From NCBI GenBank assembly GCA_938002705.1, contig CALLAG010000359.1, positions 1 to 34,909 of the forward strand: a stretch of DNA of 34,909 nucleotides. The letters are read 5' to 3'. Of the stretch, positions 24,400-33,319 are shown piece by piece. Made by a program: the position numbers and the translations under genes. Source of the DNA: an uncultured Saprospiraceae bacterium. Its GTDB lineage: Bacteria > Bacteroidota > Bacteroidia > Chitinophagales > Saprospiraceae. Position 1 is the stretch's first letter, and each line of letters begins with the position of its first letter. The notes beneath the pieces are model-generated. The model worked only from the letters and a program-made list of their open reading frames with translations. It did no database searches and was not told the origin of the DNA.

Positions 24400-25992
24400 T
24401 TAATTTACTTTTAGTATTGGTAGAATATACTTACTAGTCACAAGACTATCTTTTTCTTTTATATAATTCCTTACGAGATCTATCTCGATATTATGCTCTC
24501 CTACAGCGAGATTAGACACTGGGATATTATAGATGAGCCCTTCATGACCCTGTAGATGATGCACACTGAAGTAACAAGTCAGGCTGTCATCATAGTTAAC
24601 ATTATCTACCCTTATAGACACCTGCTCCTTCATTAGATCGAGAATACGCTTCTCCTTTTTAAGCTCATATTCCGATAGTGCCTTCTTTCTTTTACTAGTA
24701 AGTTTCTTTCTCAGACCTTTGAGAGAATCCCTTTTTAGCTCTAATTCTCCTTTGAGAATCTCATCATCTTTGACAGTCTTAGCTGAATCTCTGAACATTT
24801 TGTATTCCTCGTATACGATTCTTTCATTAATCTTGAAGCTGTCCTTTAATGCAAAAAGAATAGAATCTCTCTCCTTGCCGATATCTGAAAACAAAGTAAA
24901 CTTCCATCCTGACTTATAGATGGGCATAACACCATACCTGTCCTCCATCACATTCTCATATCGTCTATTATACTTTACGAACAATTGTACGTAGGGCTCT
25001 GAGACTTTATATTGAGAAAGGCGCAAGTGACCTAAGGTCTTGTTATCACTACGCTCATCATCTTCGTAAGCATCTAATTGGATAGAGTATAGATCATCAT
25101 AGAAGTACGGATTAACAATCAGGCCTTGCTCTCTGAGGGATGAATAATCTGGTATAAATGGGGTCTTCTCATTAGAGTATATTTTAGTGAAATTAGCTAT
25201 CACAATAATGTACGGAAATGAGAAGAAGAAAAGTCTACGGGTATACTTGTCATCTATAAAATTATAGATCAATGGTCGATATAAGAATGAAAGTGTAATG
25301 TGACTATAGAACCAATATAGTGGCATATACATCTTGGAGACTGTCCTGTCCTTGATCCTCTTAATCCCACCTAATGTTACAAAATCAATGAATACAATAG
25401 CCCCTCCAAAAACATATGGGACAAACCATATAAGAAAATAGATAACACCTTCTTCAACATCAAAACCTAAAGACTTAAGAATAATGATAGGCAAAAGACT
25501 AAATACCCCGAATGCCAAAGCTGATACAAAGAAAAGAAAAAGCAAAAAGGTATAGGAGAATAATACACTACAGATCTTCTCTAATTTCTCTATGAAATCA
25601 TCATAGTCCCCTACTCGTCTTCTCAGGTACTTAGTGAAGTACTCAGAATAATTAAACTCATCGTAATCAATCTCTCCCGATACATATCGCAAGCCTATCG
25701 CTCCTATCCACAGAGATCTCAGAATTACGTGTAATAATAAATTAATAAAGAATATTCGCCACCCAATAGTCACTAACGTCTCAAGTGCAGATAGAAATAT
25801 ATTACTAGCACCCTCCAAATTATAGTTGTGGAGATCTGTTATTATACCTTTAGAATTGTATATTCCATACAATACAAAACCTGATATGATCAGCTCTAGT
25901 TGCCAGCTTTCTTGTTGTAGTTTCTCCAGCCATTCCCTAAAGATAGCCCGATCTAATCCACCAGAATATCGATTGTCTTTATTGTCAGTCAT
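24400..25992 (-). CDS. Multi-pass membrane protein with large C-terminal domain, unknown family
   Basis: 530 residues. Hydrophobic segments lie at about 33-52, 76-100, 142-172, 183-208, 224-243 and 253-269, so six membrane helices in the first half. The second half (about 270-530) is soluble. It contains a highly charged stretch at about 390-445 (YEEYKMFRDSAKTV to KALSEYELKKEKRILDLMKEQ) that looks like a coiled coil, and ends with a beta-rich segment (LTCYFSVHHLQGHEGLIYNIP, AVGEHNIEIDL). No known family is recognised. The start codon is ATG at 25992, and the gene is divergent from the Smr gene. It is followed after 2 bases by the DUF4199 gene. A sensor or scaffold role is possible but unsupported. 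Confidence 0.7.
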   Translation of the reverse strand: MTDNKDNRYSGGLDRAIFREWLEKLQQESWQLELIISGFVLYGIYNSKGIITDLHNYNLEGASNIFLSALETLVTIGWRIFFINLLLHVILRSLWIGAIGLRYVSGEIDYDEFNYSEYFTKYLRRRVGDYDDFIEKLEKICSVLFSYTFLLFLFFVSALAFGVFSLLPIIILKSLGFDVEEGVIYFLIWFVPYVFGGAIVFIDFVTLGGIKRIKDRTVSKMYMPLYWFYSHITLSFLYRPLIYNFIDDKYTRRLFFFSFPYIIVIANFTKIYSNEKTPFIPDYSSLREQGLIVNPYFYDDLYSIQLDAYEDDERSDNKTLGHLRLSQYKVSEPYVQLFVKYNRRYENVMEDRYGVMPIYKSGWKFTLFSDIGKERDSILFALKDSFKINERIVYEEYKMFRDSAKTVKDDEILKGELELKRDSLKGLRKKLTSKRKKALSEYELKKEKRILDLMKEQVSIRVDNVNYDDSLTCYFSVHHLQGHEGLIYNIPVSNLAVGEHNIEIDLVRNYIKEKDSLVTSKYILPILKVN

Positions 25993-26086
25993 TAATTAGA
26001 AAGATAATTCTTCTAAACTAATACTAATATTATAAAATAATTAATAATTAGATCAAAGTCACTATGCAGATTTTGGTCTATGAACG

Positions 26087-26094
26087 TAAATTTG
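26087..26094 (+). promoter_or_regulatory. Candidate -7 box of the Smr gene
   Basis: TAAATTTG matches TAnnTTTG and lies 16 bases before the ATG at 26111. The only TTTG nearby (26072-26075) is 11 bases away, shorter than the usual spacer of about 19, so only the -7 part is supported. Confidence 0.3.
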
Positions 26095-26110
26095 AGCCTA
26101 ATACATAGTA

Positions 26111-26593
26111 ATGGTAGACCTAAAAGAATTATGGATAGGAGATATGGTAAAAATCATCTCCTCAGGAAGAACAGGGAAATATGAAGGCCTACATGCTAAT
26201 GGCAAAGCAAGGATTAATGCTGCCGGAAAAATATATCTTGCTTCTGCCAAAAACCTCATGCCATATGAAGTAAAAGAACAAGAAGAGGAATTAGTATTCG
26301 AAGAGGAAGCCAACACCCCTATATCAATACATGATACCATAGATCTACATATAGAAAAACTTAGACCAGATCTTACGACGAGCCTACCTGAGCGTATATT
26401 TGATTATCAGATGAAAGCATTCTTAGAATTTCTAGAAGCGGCTAAGTCTTCTCACAAGAATCAGTTCACCATAATACACGGTAAGGGAACAGGCGTCCTG
26501 AGACAGAACGTCATGATATATATAAAATCAGATAAATCAATAAGATTCTACGAAGTTATAAATGATGGAGGTGCCGTAAGAATACATTTATAA
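26111..26593 (+). CDS. Smr-domain protein with N-terminal beta domain
   Basis: 160 residues. The N-terminal 50 residues look like a small beta barrel (IGDMVKIISSGRTGKYEGLHANGKARINAAGKIYLASAKNL). An acidic linker (EEQEEELVFEEE) follows, then an Smr domain: IDLHIEKL at 77-84, where the DLH motif is that of the nuclease-like Smr core, and HGKGTGVLR at 123-131, the conserved HGxGxGxLR loop. Smr domains occur at the end of MutS2 and as separate proteins; they nick DNA or RNA in some cases, with the DLH and HGKG motifs in the site. A stand-alone protein of this layout is common in Bacteroidota. Its 3' end lies 6 bases from the opposite gene. The true substrate is unknown. Confidence 0.82.
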   Translation: MVDLKELWIGDMVKIISSGRTGKYEGLHANGKARINAAGKIYLASAKNLMPYEVKEQEEELVFEEEANTPISIHDTIDLHIEKLRPDLTTSLPERIFDYQMKAFLEFLEAAKSSHKNQFTIIHGKGTGVLRQNVMIYIKSDKSIRFYEVINDGGAVRIHL

Positions 26594-26599
26594 CAACAA

Positions 26600-28150
26600 C
26601 TATTCTATCCGCAATTCTGCGAGTATTAAGTCTCTTCTATCATAGCCTCCGAGTACTATACGGGCAGTATCGTAGATCATTAAGTCAGGCGAAAAAAGAA
26701 AGTTGTCATCTCTCTCAGATATCAATGTAGTAACTAACTGGACATTACCTGATTTATTAAGGGCCATCATATCTGAAAAGACTCTTCCATTCAGTCCCAA
26801 TGCCTTTGCTTCTTTTCTAGACTTCGTCGTATTATATAGTATGTAATAACTATTATCAGATTCTGCTAATGCATAATTAGAAAACGAATCCTCAGTAGTC
26901 TCAAATCTTCTCTGGATAATATTAGTCTTAATTAGATTTCCATAATTATCAAAGTACGGTATCAAGATATCTCCACTCTCATAACTATATGTTACACCTC
27001 CGATAGGTGCAAATGAATTAAACCCACCTCGATTAAAATTATTATTATCTACAATAACTCTATACTCTTCTGATACAAATCCAACACCTCCATTATTCAT
27101 TCTGAGTACGTCATTAACCTCGAAGTTATAGCTCATCCCTTTTGCTATTTTTTTATCAAGCGGGTGCATCTTATACTCCCTTATCTCTAGTTCTGGATTC
27201 CCTTTACACCAAAAAAGACCCGTAACTCTATTGTTCTTATCGCCATTACTATAGAATCCCGTTATTACATAATCATCAGAATTAATATCTGGGAATATCA
27301 TATTAGCATCTACAATTCCTATCTGTCTATCGATTTTCACTTCTTGGCTCAATATGCCTGACTGGTCTACACGATAGATAAAGTATTTATTTCGTGGTAA
27401 ATTCTTAACTCTCAGTGGGACAATTCCTTTACCATATTCTAAGTCTGATTCTAATTCTGCTAGCATGTAAGGAATCCCATTGTTAGCAAGTCTTATTGCC
27501 TTGATCTCTATACTCCTATCAGAAAAATCATAATCATATGAAGCTCTCCATTTTTCATTCATAGCACTATCGAATACTATAATAGAAACAACTTCTGACT
27601 GTCTTGATTCTGTTGTACCTATGATATTAACAAACGCAAGATGACTGCTATCGGGACTCATCACTATGCCTCCTTGATTACCAGAATAGATTTCATAGTT
27701 CTGATAAGATTGTCTTAATCGCTTATTAGATATATCGTCATACTTCTCAAAGTAGATCTCCTTGGGTTCTGTAAATCGTCCATTTTTATAATCACATTTA
27801 TACATAATCCACTCCTTATACTTCTGTGATAATTCGTGTATATATAAGAAGGTATCACGGGGGGTCGTCACTATATTTTGGACTGCATAATCTCTGTTTT
27901 GACCAAAGACGTTAAAGTCCTCTTTATTAAGAAGTTTGTGGTCTAGTGAGAAAGTATATAATATATTATTCCTATTCCTCTCGCTGATTGCATAGTATTT
28001 ATCACCTACTATGCCTAAGATTTTATAGTTAGCATTATTATCAAATTTTTGCTCAGAAGGATCTGACCAGTTAAGATAATTTTGGCTATAAATGGCTGTA
28101 CTGTCGACTAATACAATCAATAGAACTAAAAATATAATATTACGATACAT
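26600..28150 (-). CDS. Secreted propeller-like protein of unknown function
   Basis: 516 residues. A signal peptide (1-23) is clear (FLVLLIVLVDSTAIYSQ). The rest is almost all short beta-strands with turn motifs (for example KYYAISERNRNNILYTFS, MSPDSSHLAFVNIIGT, ARIVLGGYDRRDLILAE), as in WD40-like or TolB-like six- to seven-bladed propellers. One such motif, SPDSSHLAF, is the typical TolB strand turn. No T9SS sorting domain is seen at the C-terminus, so it may remain in the periplasm or the outer-membrane leaflet. Downstream is the Smr gene in the opposite direction; upstream, 150 bases away, lies the outer-membrane barrel gene on the same strand. Confidence 0.75.
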   Translation of the reverse strand: MYRNIIFLVLLIVLVDSTAIYSQNYLNWSDPSEQKFDNNANYKILGIVGDKYYAISERNRNNILYTFSLDHKLLNKEDFNVFGQNRDYAVQNIVTTPRDTFLYIHELSQKYKEWIMYKCDYKNGRFTEPKEIYFEKYDDISNKRLRQSYQNYEIYSGNQGGIVMSPDSSHLAFVNIIGTTESRQSEVVSIIVFDSAMNEKWRASYDYDFSDRSIEIKAIRLANNGIPYMLAELESDLEYGKGIVPLRVKNLPRNKYFIYRVDQSGILSQEVKIDRQIGIVDANMIFPDINSDDYVITGFYSNGDKNNRVTGLFWCKGNPELEIREYKMHPLDKKIAKGMSYNFEVNDVLRMNNGGVGFVSEEYRVIVDNNNFNRGGFNSFAPIGGVTYSYESGDILIPYFDNYGNLIKTNIIQRRFETTEDSFSNYALAESDNSYYILYNTTKSRKEAKALGLNGRVFSDMMALNKSGNVQLVTTLISERDDNFLFSPDLMIYDTARIVLGGYDRRDLILAELRIE

Positions 28151-28300
28151 ATCTAAATTTTGTGATTACACTATACTAAGCCATCAATGATGGTGGTATA
28201 TAGAACTTATAGTAAGAACAAGAGATAATTATGTAAAGTTCTGTAAGCCTTGTCTATCACAATAATTTATAAAATAAGCTTCGGGTATGCTAAGTACGTA

Positions 28301-28942
28301 TTATGTATGAAAAGTAAATGAAATCTGGACCCCCTTATTCTTAAGGTTAATATTCTCTCGGAATCCCCCCATAGTATTGAATCTTGAGAACTGGAAGAAT
28401 TCATTAAGCCCATAGTTATACTCTACATTAATACTTACATTTCGCGTTAAGATAATTCTTAGATTGGCTATAGAAGCTAATAGATGTCTGCTTGATACTT
28501 GCGAAGTTAAGTTATAGGCCTCAAGGTCAGAACTTTCTCCTAAGGAAATAAGATAGCTATATTCTACGCCTGCCCCTAATGCAACATAATCTATTAACTG
28601 AACTTCTACGTAAGATGGGAGGACAAAATAGACCCCTTCATAATCGACTTGCTCGGCATTAAGTCGAGCGCCTTTCCAACCAAATCCTGGAGATAGGTTT
28701 ACGCTCAACCTATCACTTAATCTATACTGATTCCATATCTCAAATGATGACTTAAATAATGGCTCGAAAGTGTACCTATCGCTACCATTGACGGATTGCT
28801 GATTTTCTACAAAATCAGACAATACTAATCCCACGCTAAATCCATGACTCCATTTACTCTGAGAAATAGAATTATAAGGACTCATAAATGAGATACATAA
28901 TATTATAAATACTAACCTGAGGAATAAGCTAATTAAGTACAC
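28301..28942 (-). CDS. Outer-membrane beta-barrel protein
   Basis: 213 residues. A hydrophobic N-terminus (YLISLFLRLVFIILCISFM) acts as a signal peptide or lipid-modified start, with cleavage after about residue 28. The body has about eight amphipathic strands with alternating hydrophobic residues (WNQYRLSDRLSVNLSPGFGWKG, YVEVQLIDYVALGAGVEYSY, NLRIILTRNVSINVEYNYGL) and ends in a strand VQISFTFHT, as in the OmpW/PF13568-like porin family of Bacteroidota. The start codon is GTG at 28942; an in-frame stop (28955-28957) prevents any upstream start, while the ATG two bases away is out of frame. Function is unknown; such barrels often have binding or structural roles. Confidence 0.75.
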   Translation of the reverse strand: MYLISLFLRLVFIILCISFMSPYNSISQSKWSHGFSVGLVLSDFVENQQSVNGSDRYTFEPLFKSSFEIWNQYRLSDRLSVNLSPGFGWKGARLNAEQVDYEGVYFVLPSYVEVQLIDYVALGAGVEYSYLISLGESSDLEAYNLTSQVSSRHLLASIANLRIILTRNVSINVEYNYGLNEFFQFSRFNTMGGFRENINLKNKGVQISFTFHT

Positions 28943-29109
28943 ATAGATATAACATCAGAACAGCGACTTTATTTTGCCTGATACAGAATAGTACTAAGGA
29001 AGTTATACATCAGACAATTCTATAAGTAAAATACAATACTGATCAGTGTAATATCCTTATCACTTTATTGCAATTAATCTATCTTTGGGATATAAATAAA
29101 CGTAAAAAC

Positions 29110-29694
29110 TTGAAACGAAATACAATCTTACTCACAAGCATTATACTCCTTATAGGTCTTGCCTCAGTTCACTTATCTTCTCAAGCTGGCTTGGATCTAT
29201 ACGGCGGCATATCAAGTGCCACTAATAGAAATATAACGATTACGCCTGAGGGCAGCTCTCATAGTGGATGGCACGTAGGTGCAGATGCCAGATTAAATAG
29301 AGGTAAGATGTATTTTCTCGTGGGACTACAATATCACAAAATAGATCTACTGCCTAAGTCAGATAATATTCTCACATCTGAAACGTATAAATATGCTTGG
29401 ACAAAAGTAAGAGTCGGACTAGGATATAAAGTTATCGACTTTAGCGATCACATATTCTTAAGGGGGCATACGCTTGCGAGTTTTAATCTAACAAGTGGTG
29501 TGACCAATGATGCTGGACCAGGAATATATACTGACTACAATGCTGGCACTGCAGGTGCTAATCTTGGTCTTGGTCTAGACATATATAATTTTACTGTGAC
29601 TGCAGCATATGAGATCGGATTCTTTAATCTGGGTAATATGCTCGAAGGTTCGGAAATGGACTTCCTTACATTGAGTATAGGTTATAAGATCTAA
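29110..29694 (+). CDS. Small outer-membrane beta-barrel protein
   Basis: A TTG at 29068 opens a longer 208-residue version, but the signal peptide begins at the second TTG (29110): KRNTILLTSIILLIGLASVHLSSQA, with cleavage near 25. The remaining 170 residues form about eight strands with the barrel pattern (LDLYGGISSATN, GWHVGADARL, MYFLVGLQYHKIDL, KVRVGLGYKV, GTAGANLGLGLDIYNFTVTAAYEIGF, FLTLSIGYKI). It resembles the OMP_b-brl family. No ATG is available in this frame. Its stop TAA overlaps the stop of the third ASST gene on the other strand by 4 bases. The length from 29110 is 194 residues. Confidence 0.7.
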   Translation: MKRNTILLTSIILLIGLASVHLSSQAGLDLYGGISSATNRNITITPEGSSHSGWHVGADARLNRGKMYFLVGLQYHKIDLLPKSDNILTSETYKYAWTKVRVGLGYKVIDFSDHIFLRGHTLASFNLTSGVTNDAGPGIYTDYNAGTAGANLGLGLDIYNFTVTAAYEIGFFNLGNMLEGSEMDFLTLSIGYKI

Positions 29695-31244
29695 GGAATC
29701 ATTACAGAATGAACGCTACTGCTATCGTCTCTTGCTGATCGGATATAGTACATACCAGAAGTTAAGTTTAACTTATTGACGTCATATCTACTCTGATTAT
29801 TTCCTGTACTTAATATTTGCCCTTGCAGATTATACAGTACATAATCAAATAATTTACTCTCCTTAGAATTGATCTCTATTTTACCATCATGTTGAGCTAT
29901 GATTATATCTTCTAATGATATATCTATATCCTGAGTACTTGTAGTAAATAACTCGCAGGGATACGTACTCGGATAATTCTCTACAGTACCGCTCGCCGAA
30001 AGGTCTCTTCCTTCAAATCCAGAAAAGTTTTTCGAGTACTTTTCGGATCTATAGATATAACCTGCACCTTCGATATAATAATCCCATACGATGTCACCCT
30101 GAGGATTCATCTCGAATATCCTCGCCTCTTGTCCCACTGTTACGTAGATATTCCCATTAGGCATAACCTTAGCTCCTGAGGTATATCCAGATCTGAAAAA
30201 AGGACCAAAAGTAGTTGTGTTGATACTAATAGGTTCTTCTTCTAATAAGAAACTACTATTAGTAGGTAAGATAAAGAAGCCTTGATTATCTACAGTCGGA
30301 TCTATGATCTCAACGGAAGAATAGCTACGTTCACTTAGTCCATTGTTGAACATTATAATCTTGCCTTTATGTTCGCCATACTCTATCCAGTTAGGGTTAT
30401 GTTGGAAGTATAGTTCTCTATCGCTTTCATCTCCTTGGCCGTAGTTTTGAGGGTTACCCCATCTAAAAAGTGCAGCTCCACCATGACCATGTCTACCTCC
30501 ACTATCCGTCATAGCTTCTTCCGTGGTTGTAGAGTGATCTATTATAATCACTTCACTTAACTTTCTTACACTTAAGGCTATGAGGTCCAATTCTTCATTA
30601 TAATCAAATCCATTAATCATGAACGATTCTCCTTGCTCCCAATCGAATGTTGCTATTGCATCCATATCTAACTTTCTGGGATTATCTCTGATCAAGCCAT
30701 AATTAGGAAGGTTAGGGTCTCTTTGTTGTATTACATGATTCTTAATATTCCATTGCCATACGATGGTATCCGTATTAGGATCTATTTCTACCACCATATC
30801 CACCCTTCCGGGATCAAAACCTGGAGCTATATTATATCCTAAACTTTCAAATTCTAAATCACTTATATTCTCCCTTGCGAGACACAGATAATTACCGTTA
30901 TCCATAACGATAACTTCATATACGAGCACTATATTATTGCCATTATAACTCGTAGAACTTATCAGGTTATCATCCCAATCTCTAACATTAATTCTATTGT
31001 CTTTTATATAGATGACATTACCATCATCCATAAGTTTAGCATGTAGAGCTGTACGTCTTACCGAGGGCCATATATTAACGACTTCTCCGCAATTATCGAT
31101 CAGATAACTCTCTCTGGATGTTTCAAAAAAAGCATAGCCTTCAGTTGATTGGTTAGAGTTTAACTGTATACCTGTCTGGGCAAAAGCATTATCACTTATA
31201 GCCAACACTATTAAAACATAGAAGAAGCAACACACTGATTTCAT
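29691..31244 (-). CDS. T9SS-exported ASST-family protein, paralog C (altered active site)
   Basis: 517 residues. A signal peptide (1-22, ending DNAFAQ) precedes an ASST-type propeller recognisable by the IIIDHSTTTEEA motif (233-244), FRWGNP (260-265), WQWNIKNHVIQ (163-173) and QHN (281-283). It is 35-40 percent alike by eye to paralogs A and B, but two sites differ: where they have HHD it reads V108-Y109-E110, and where they have DWxHxN it reads FMIN (M209 for H). R227 and H282 are kept. The C-terminal domain is a T9SS type A module (KLFDYVLYNLQGQILS to GMYYIRSARDDSSSVHSVMIP). It may have lost sulfotransferase activity or work on another substrate. It shares a 4-base overlap of stop codons with the barrel gene. 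Confidence 0.8.
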   Translation of the reverse strand: MKSVCCFFYVLIVLAISDNAFAQTGIQLNSNQSTEGYAFFETSRESYLIDNCGEVVNIWPSVRRTALHAKLMDDGNVIYIKDNRINVRDWDDNLISSTSYNGNNIVLVYEVIVMDNGNYLCLARENISDLEFESLGYNIAPGFDPGRVDMVVEIDPNTDTIVWQWNIKNHVIQQRDPNLPNYGLIRDNPRKLDMDAIATFDWEQGESFMINGFDYNEELDLIALSVRKLSEVIIIDHSTTTEEAMTDSGGRHGHGGAALFRWGNPQNYGQGDESDRELYFQHNPNWIEYGEHKGKIIMFNNGLSERSYSSVEIIDPTVDNQGFFILPTNSSFLLEEEPISINTTTFGPFFRSGYTSGAKVMPNGNIYVTVGQEARIFEMNPQGDIVWDYYIEGAGYIYRSEKYSKNFSGFEGRDLSASGTVENYPSTYPCELFTTSTQDIDISLEDIIIAQHDGKIEINSKESKLFDYVLYNLQGQILSTGNNQSRYDVNKLNLTSGMYYIRSARDDSSSVHSVMIP

Positions 31245-31401
31245 GTCTCGATTTAGATATTAATACTCAATGAAAATATAATTTAAGTTAAATATATACT
31301 ATGAAGTGCAACGAATTGGAGTTTTAGTCCATCATTTACTATATATGAAGACATTTAACACATTAATTCGGTTCGGTGATCTTTATTATTGAGTGTTACA
31401 A

Positions 31402-31444
31402 GACTTATACTAAGTCAATATAGTCTTACATTAGAGTACATTAG
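31402..31444. promoter_or_regulatory. Palindrome and tandem repeats upstream of the adhesin gene
   Basis: GACTTA-TAC-TAAGTC (31402-31416) is a perfect inverted repeat. TACATTAG follows twice, at 31427-31434 and 31437-31444, with an exact period of 10 bases. They lie 39 bases or more before the adhesin ATG at 31483, within the 238-base divergent gap with ASST C. Confidence 0.35.
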
Positions 31445-31482
31445 GTTATTTAATTTATATTAGTATTCACACCTTTTTAATT

Positions 31483-33315
31483 ATGAAGTTAATTTATATT
31501 CTTTCTTTTCTTTTGGTAAGCAGTATATGCTTATCACAAGTGGAGAATGGATGTATAGCTATTGATTTCGAATCACTTCCAGGTCAGCAACCTCAAGAAG
31601 GTCTCACAATTAGAGATCAGTATAAGGCAAGTTTTGGCCTTAGTTTTTCTTTAGAAGGTGGAGGCTTTCCTGTACTTGCAGAAGTCGGAGGAGCAACGAC
31701 AGCTTTTGGCAGCTCTGCTGGTAGTGACACCCCTCTGCCTGGTAATAATATGGGCAGGTTCTTTCTTACTGATGATGGCCGACTTTCTGGACTTACAGCA
31801 CCTCCTATCATTTTAGAATTTGAGACGCCTATAGATAGTTTTTCTGGATGTATCGTAGATATAGATCTAAGCGAACAATTCATCATACATGCTCTTGATT
31901 CTTCTAATCAAATAATATTAGCAGATACGATATCGGATGGTGATCCTGGCACTGGAGACGGTATACTGACCTGTTGGGGATTTAATCTTCCTGGATGTGA
32001 AGGCCGGATACATTCTATACGATTTGCTGGTACAAGAACACAGTCAGGTTCATTTGGTCTCGGTATCGATAGTCTGAGTTTTTGTTATTCTGGGTTAAAT
32101 ATCAAGCCCGACCTTAAGGACGCCACATGTACAGAACTCGGACAGATACAGATTACATCTACCACTAATGAGGTATACGGCTATTCGCTCGATGGCATAA
32201 CTTATGATGAAGATGGTTTCTTTGATAACTTAGATCCAGGCATTTATACAATCTTTGTGATAGATAGTGACGGATGTGAGACGTCTGTTGATATTATAAT
32301 AGATCCACCCCCTGAGAGAGATCTCATATCCGAGTCGATTCCGACAAGTTGTGCAGAGGATAATGGACAGTTGTCTTTTTTCTTAGACCCTGATATCACA
32401 GCAATGTACTCCCTTGATGGTGGACTCACATACCAATCCGAAAATGTATACGATAATATGCCTCCTGGTACATACAATATAACTGTCAGGGATAGCTTAG
32501 ATTGTTTCTATACTGAAGACAATATCGTCATAGAGCCAAGTGTAATTCCATCTATACAAGATGCTACCACCTCTATAGACTCATGCAATGATGCCAGAGG
32601 TAGTATCCTGATCGAAGGTACTAATGGGATGGGTGTAACTGATCCATTACAATATTCTATCAACAACTCAGACTATGATAGCGACAACTTATTCTTAGAC
32701 CTGAGTACAGGAGTATATACTATCTATGTAAGAGATAGCCAGGGATGTACGGTTGATGATACAGTCTTCATAGATAGCACTCCAGAAGTCACTGTGAGAT
32801 CTATAGAAGTAACTAGCCCAGACTGCTTTGCTGACAATGCGGTAATAGAAATCGAAGCTCAAGGGGGCAGTGGAATACTTCAATATGAAATCAATGGATC
32901 ACCACAGATAGATTCTATAATAAACAACTTACCATATGGAATCTATGAACTCATCATCACTGACGAGTTAGGATGTACATATACAGAAACTGTCATCATA
33001 GAAGCTCCCACTTGTCCTATCTATATACCTAATGTGATAACTCCCAATGGTGACAACAGTGAGGATATTTTTCAAGTTTTTACTAATAGTGATTACGAGG
33101 TTGGAATTATACGCTATCTGATATATGACAGGTGGGGAGAATTGGTTTTTGTCTCTGAGGCATACTCTATACATACTGAAGAAATAACTTACTGGTGGGA
33201 CGGATACTTCAATGGCAAGCCAGCTGAGCCTGGTGTATACGTATATCTGATAGAAGTTAGGCATCCTAATGACTCTACCGAACTATACTCAGGAGATGTA
33301 ACCTTATTAAGATAG
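31483..33315 (+). CDS. T9SS type B (gliding-motility C-terminal domain) surface protein
   Basis: 610 residues. The signal peptide (1-18) ends LSQ. A lectin-like or jelly-roll N-terminal region (about 22-205, starting CIAIDFESLPGQQP) is followed by four SprB-like repeats of 70-80 residues with the pattern GxYxIxVxDxxGC: GIYTIFVIDSDGC, GTYNITVRDSLDC, GVYTIYVRDSQGC, GIYELIITDELGC. The last 100 residues are the gliding-motility-associated T9SS type B domain (IPNVITPNGDNSEDIFQV, YDRWGELVF, WWDGYFNGKPAEPGVYVYLIEV). It would be secreted and attached to the surface, perhaps as an adhesin. The Cys at the end of each repeat may form disulfides. It is convergent with mtaB with only 4 bases between the stops. 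Confidence 0.88.
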   Translation: MKLIYILSFLLVSSICLSQVENGCIAIDFESLPGQQPQEGLTIRDQYKASFGLSFSLEGGGFPVLAEVGGATTAFGSSAGSDTPLPGNNMGRFFLTDDGRLSGLTAPPIILEFETPIDSFSGCIVDIDLSEQFIIHALDSSNQIILADTISDGDPGTGDGILTCWGFNLPGCEGRIHSIRFAGTRTQSGSFGLGIDSLSFCYSGLNIKPDLKDATCTELGQIQITSTTNEVYGYSLDGITYDEDGFFDNLDPGIYTIFVIDSDGCETSVDIIIDPPPERDLISESIPTSCAEDNGQLSFFLDPDITAMYSLDGGLTYQSENVYDNMPPGTYNITVRDSLDCFYTEDNIVIEPSVIPSIQDATTSIDSCNDARGSILIEGTNGMGVTDPLQYSINNSDYDSDNLFLDLSTGVYTIYVRDSQGCTVDDTVFIDSTPEVTVRSIEVTSPDCFADNAVIEIEAQGGSGILQYEINGSPQIDSIINNLPYGIYELIITDELGCTYTETVIIEAPTCPIYIPNVITPNGDNSEDIFQVFTNSDYEVGIIRYLIYDRWGELVFVSEAYSIHTEEITYWWDGYFNGKPAEPGVYVYLIEVRHPNDSTELYSGDVTLLR

Positions 33316-33319
33316 ATAA

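Noticed and set aside
29691..31244. ASST paralog C as a pseudogene
   Set aside because: The frame is intact from signal peptide to T9SS domain, so changed residues point to divergence rather than decay.
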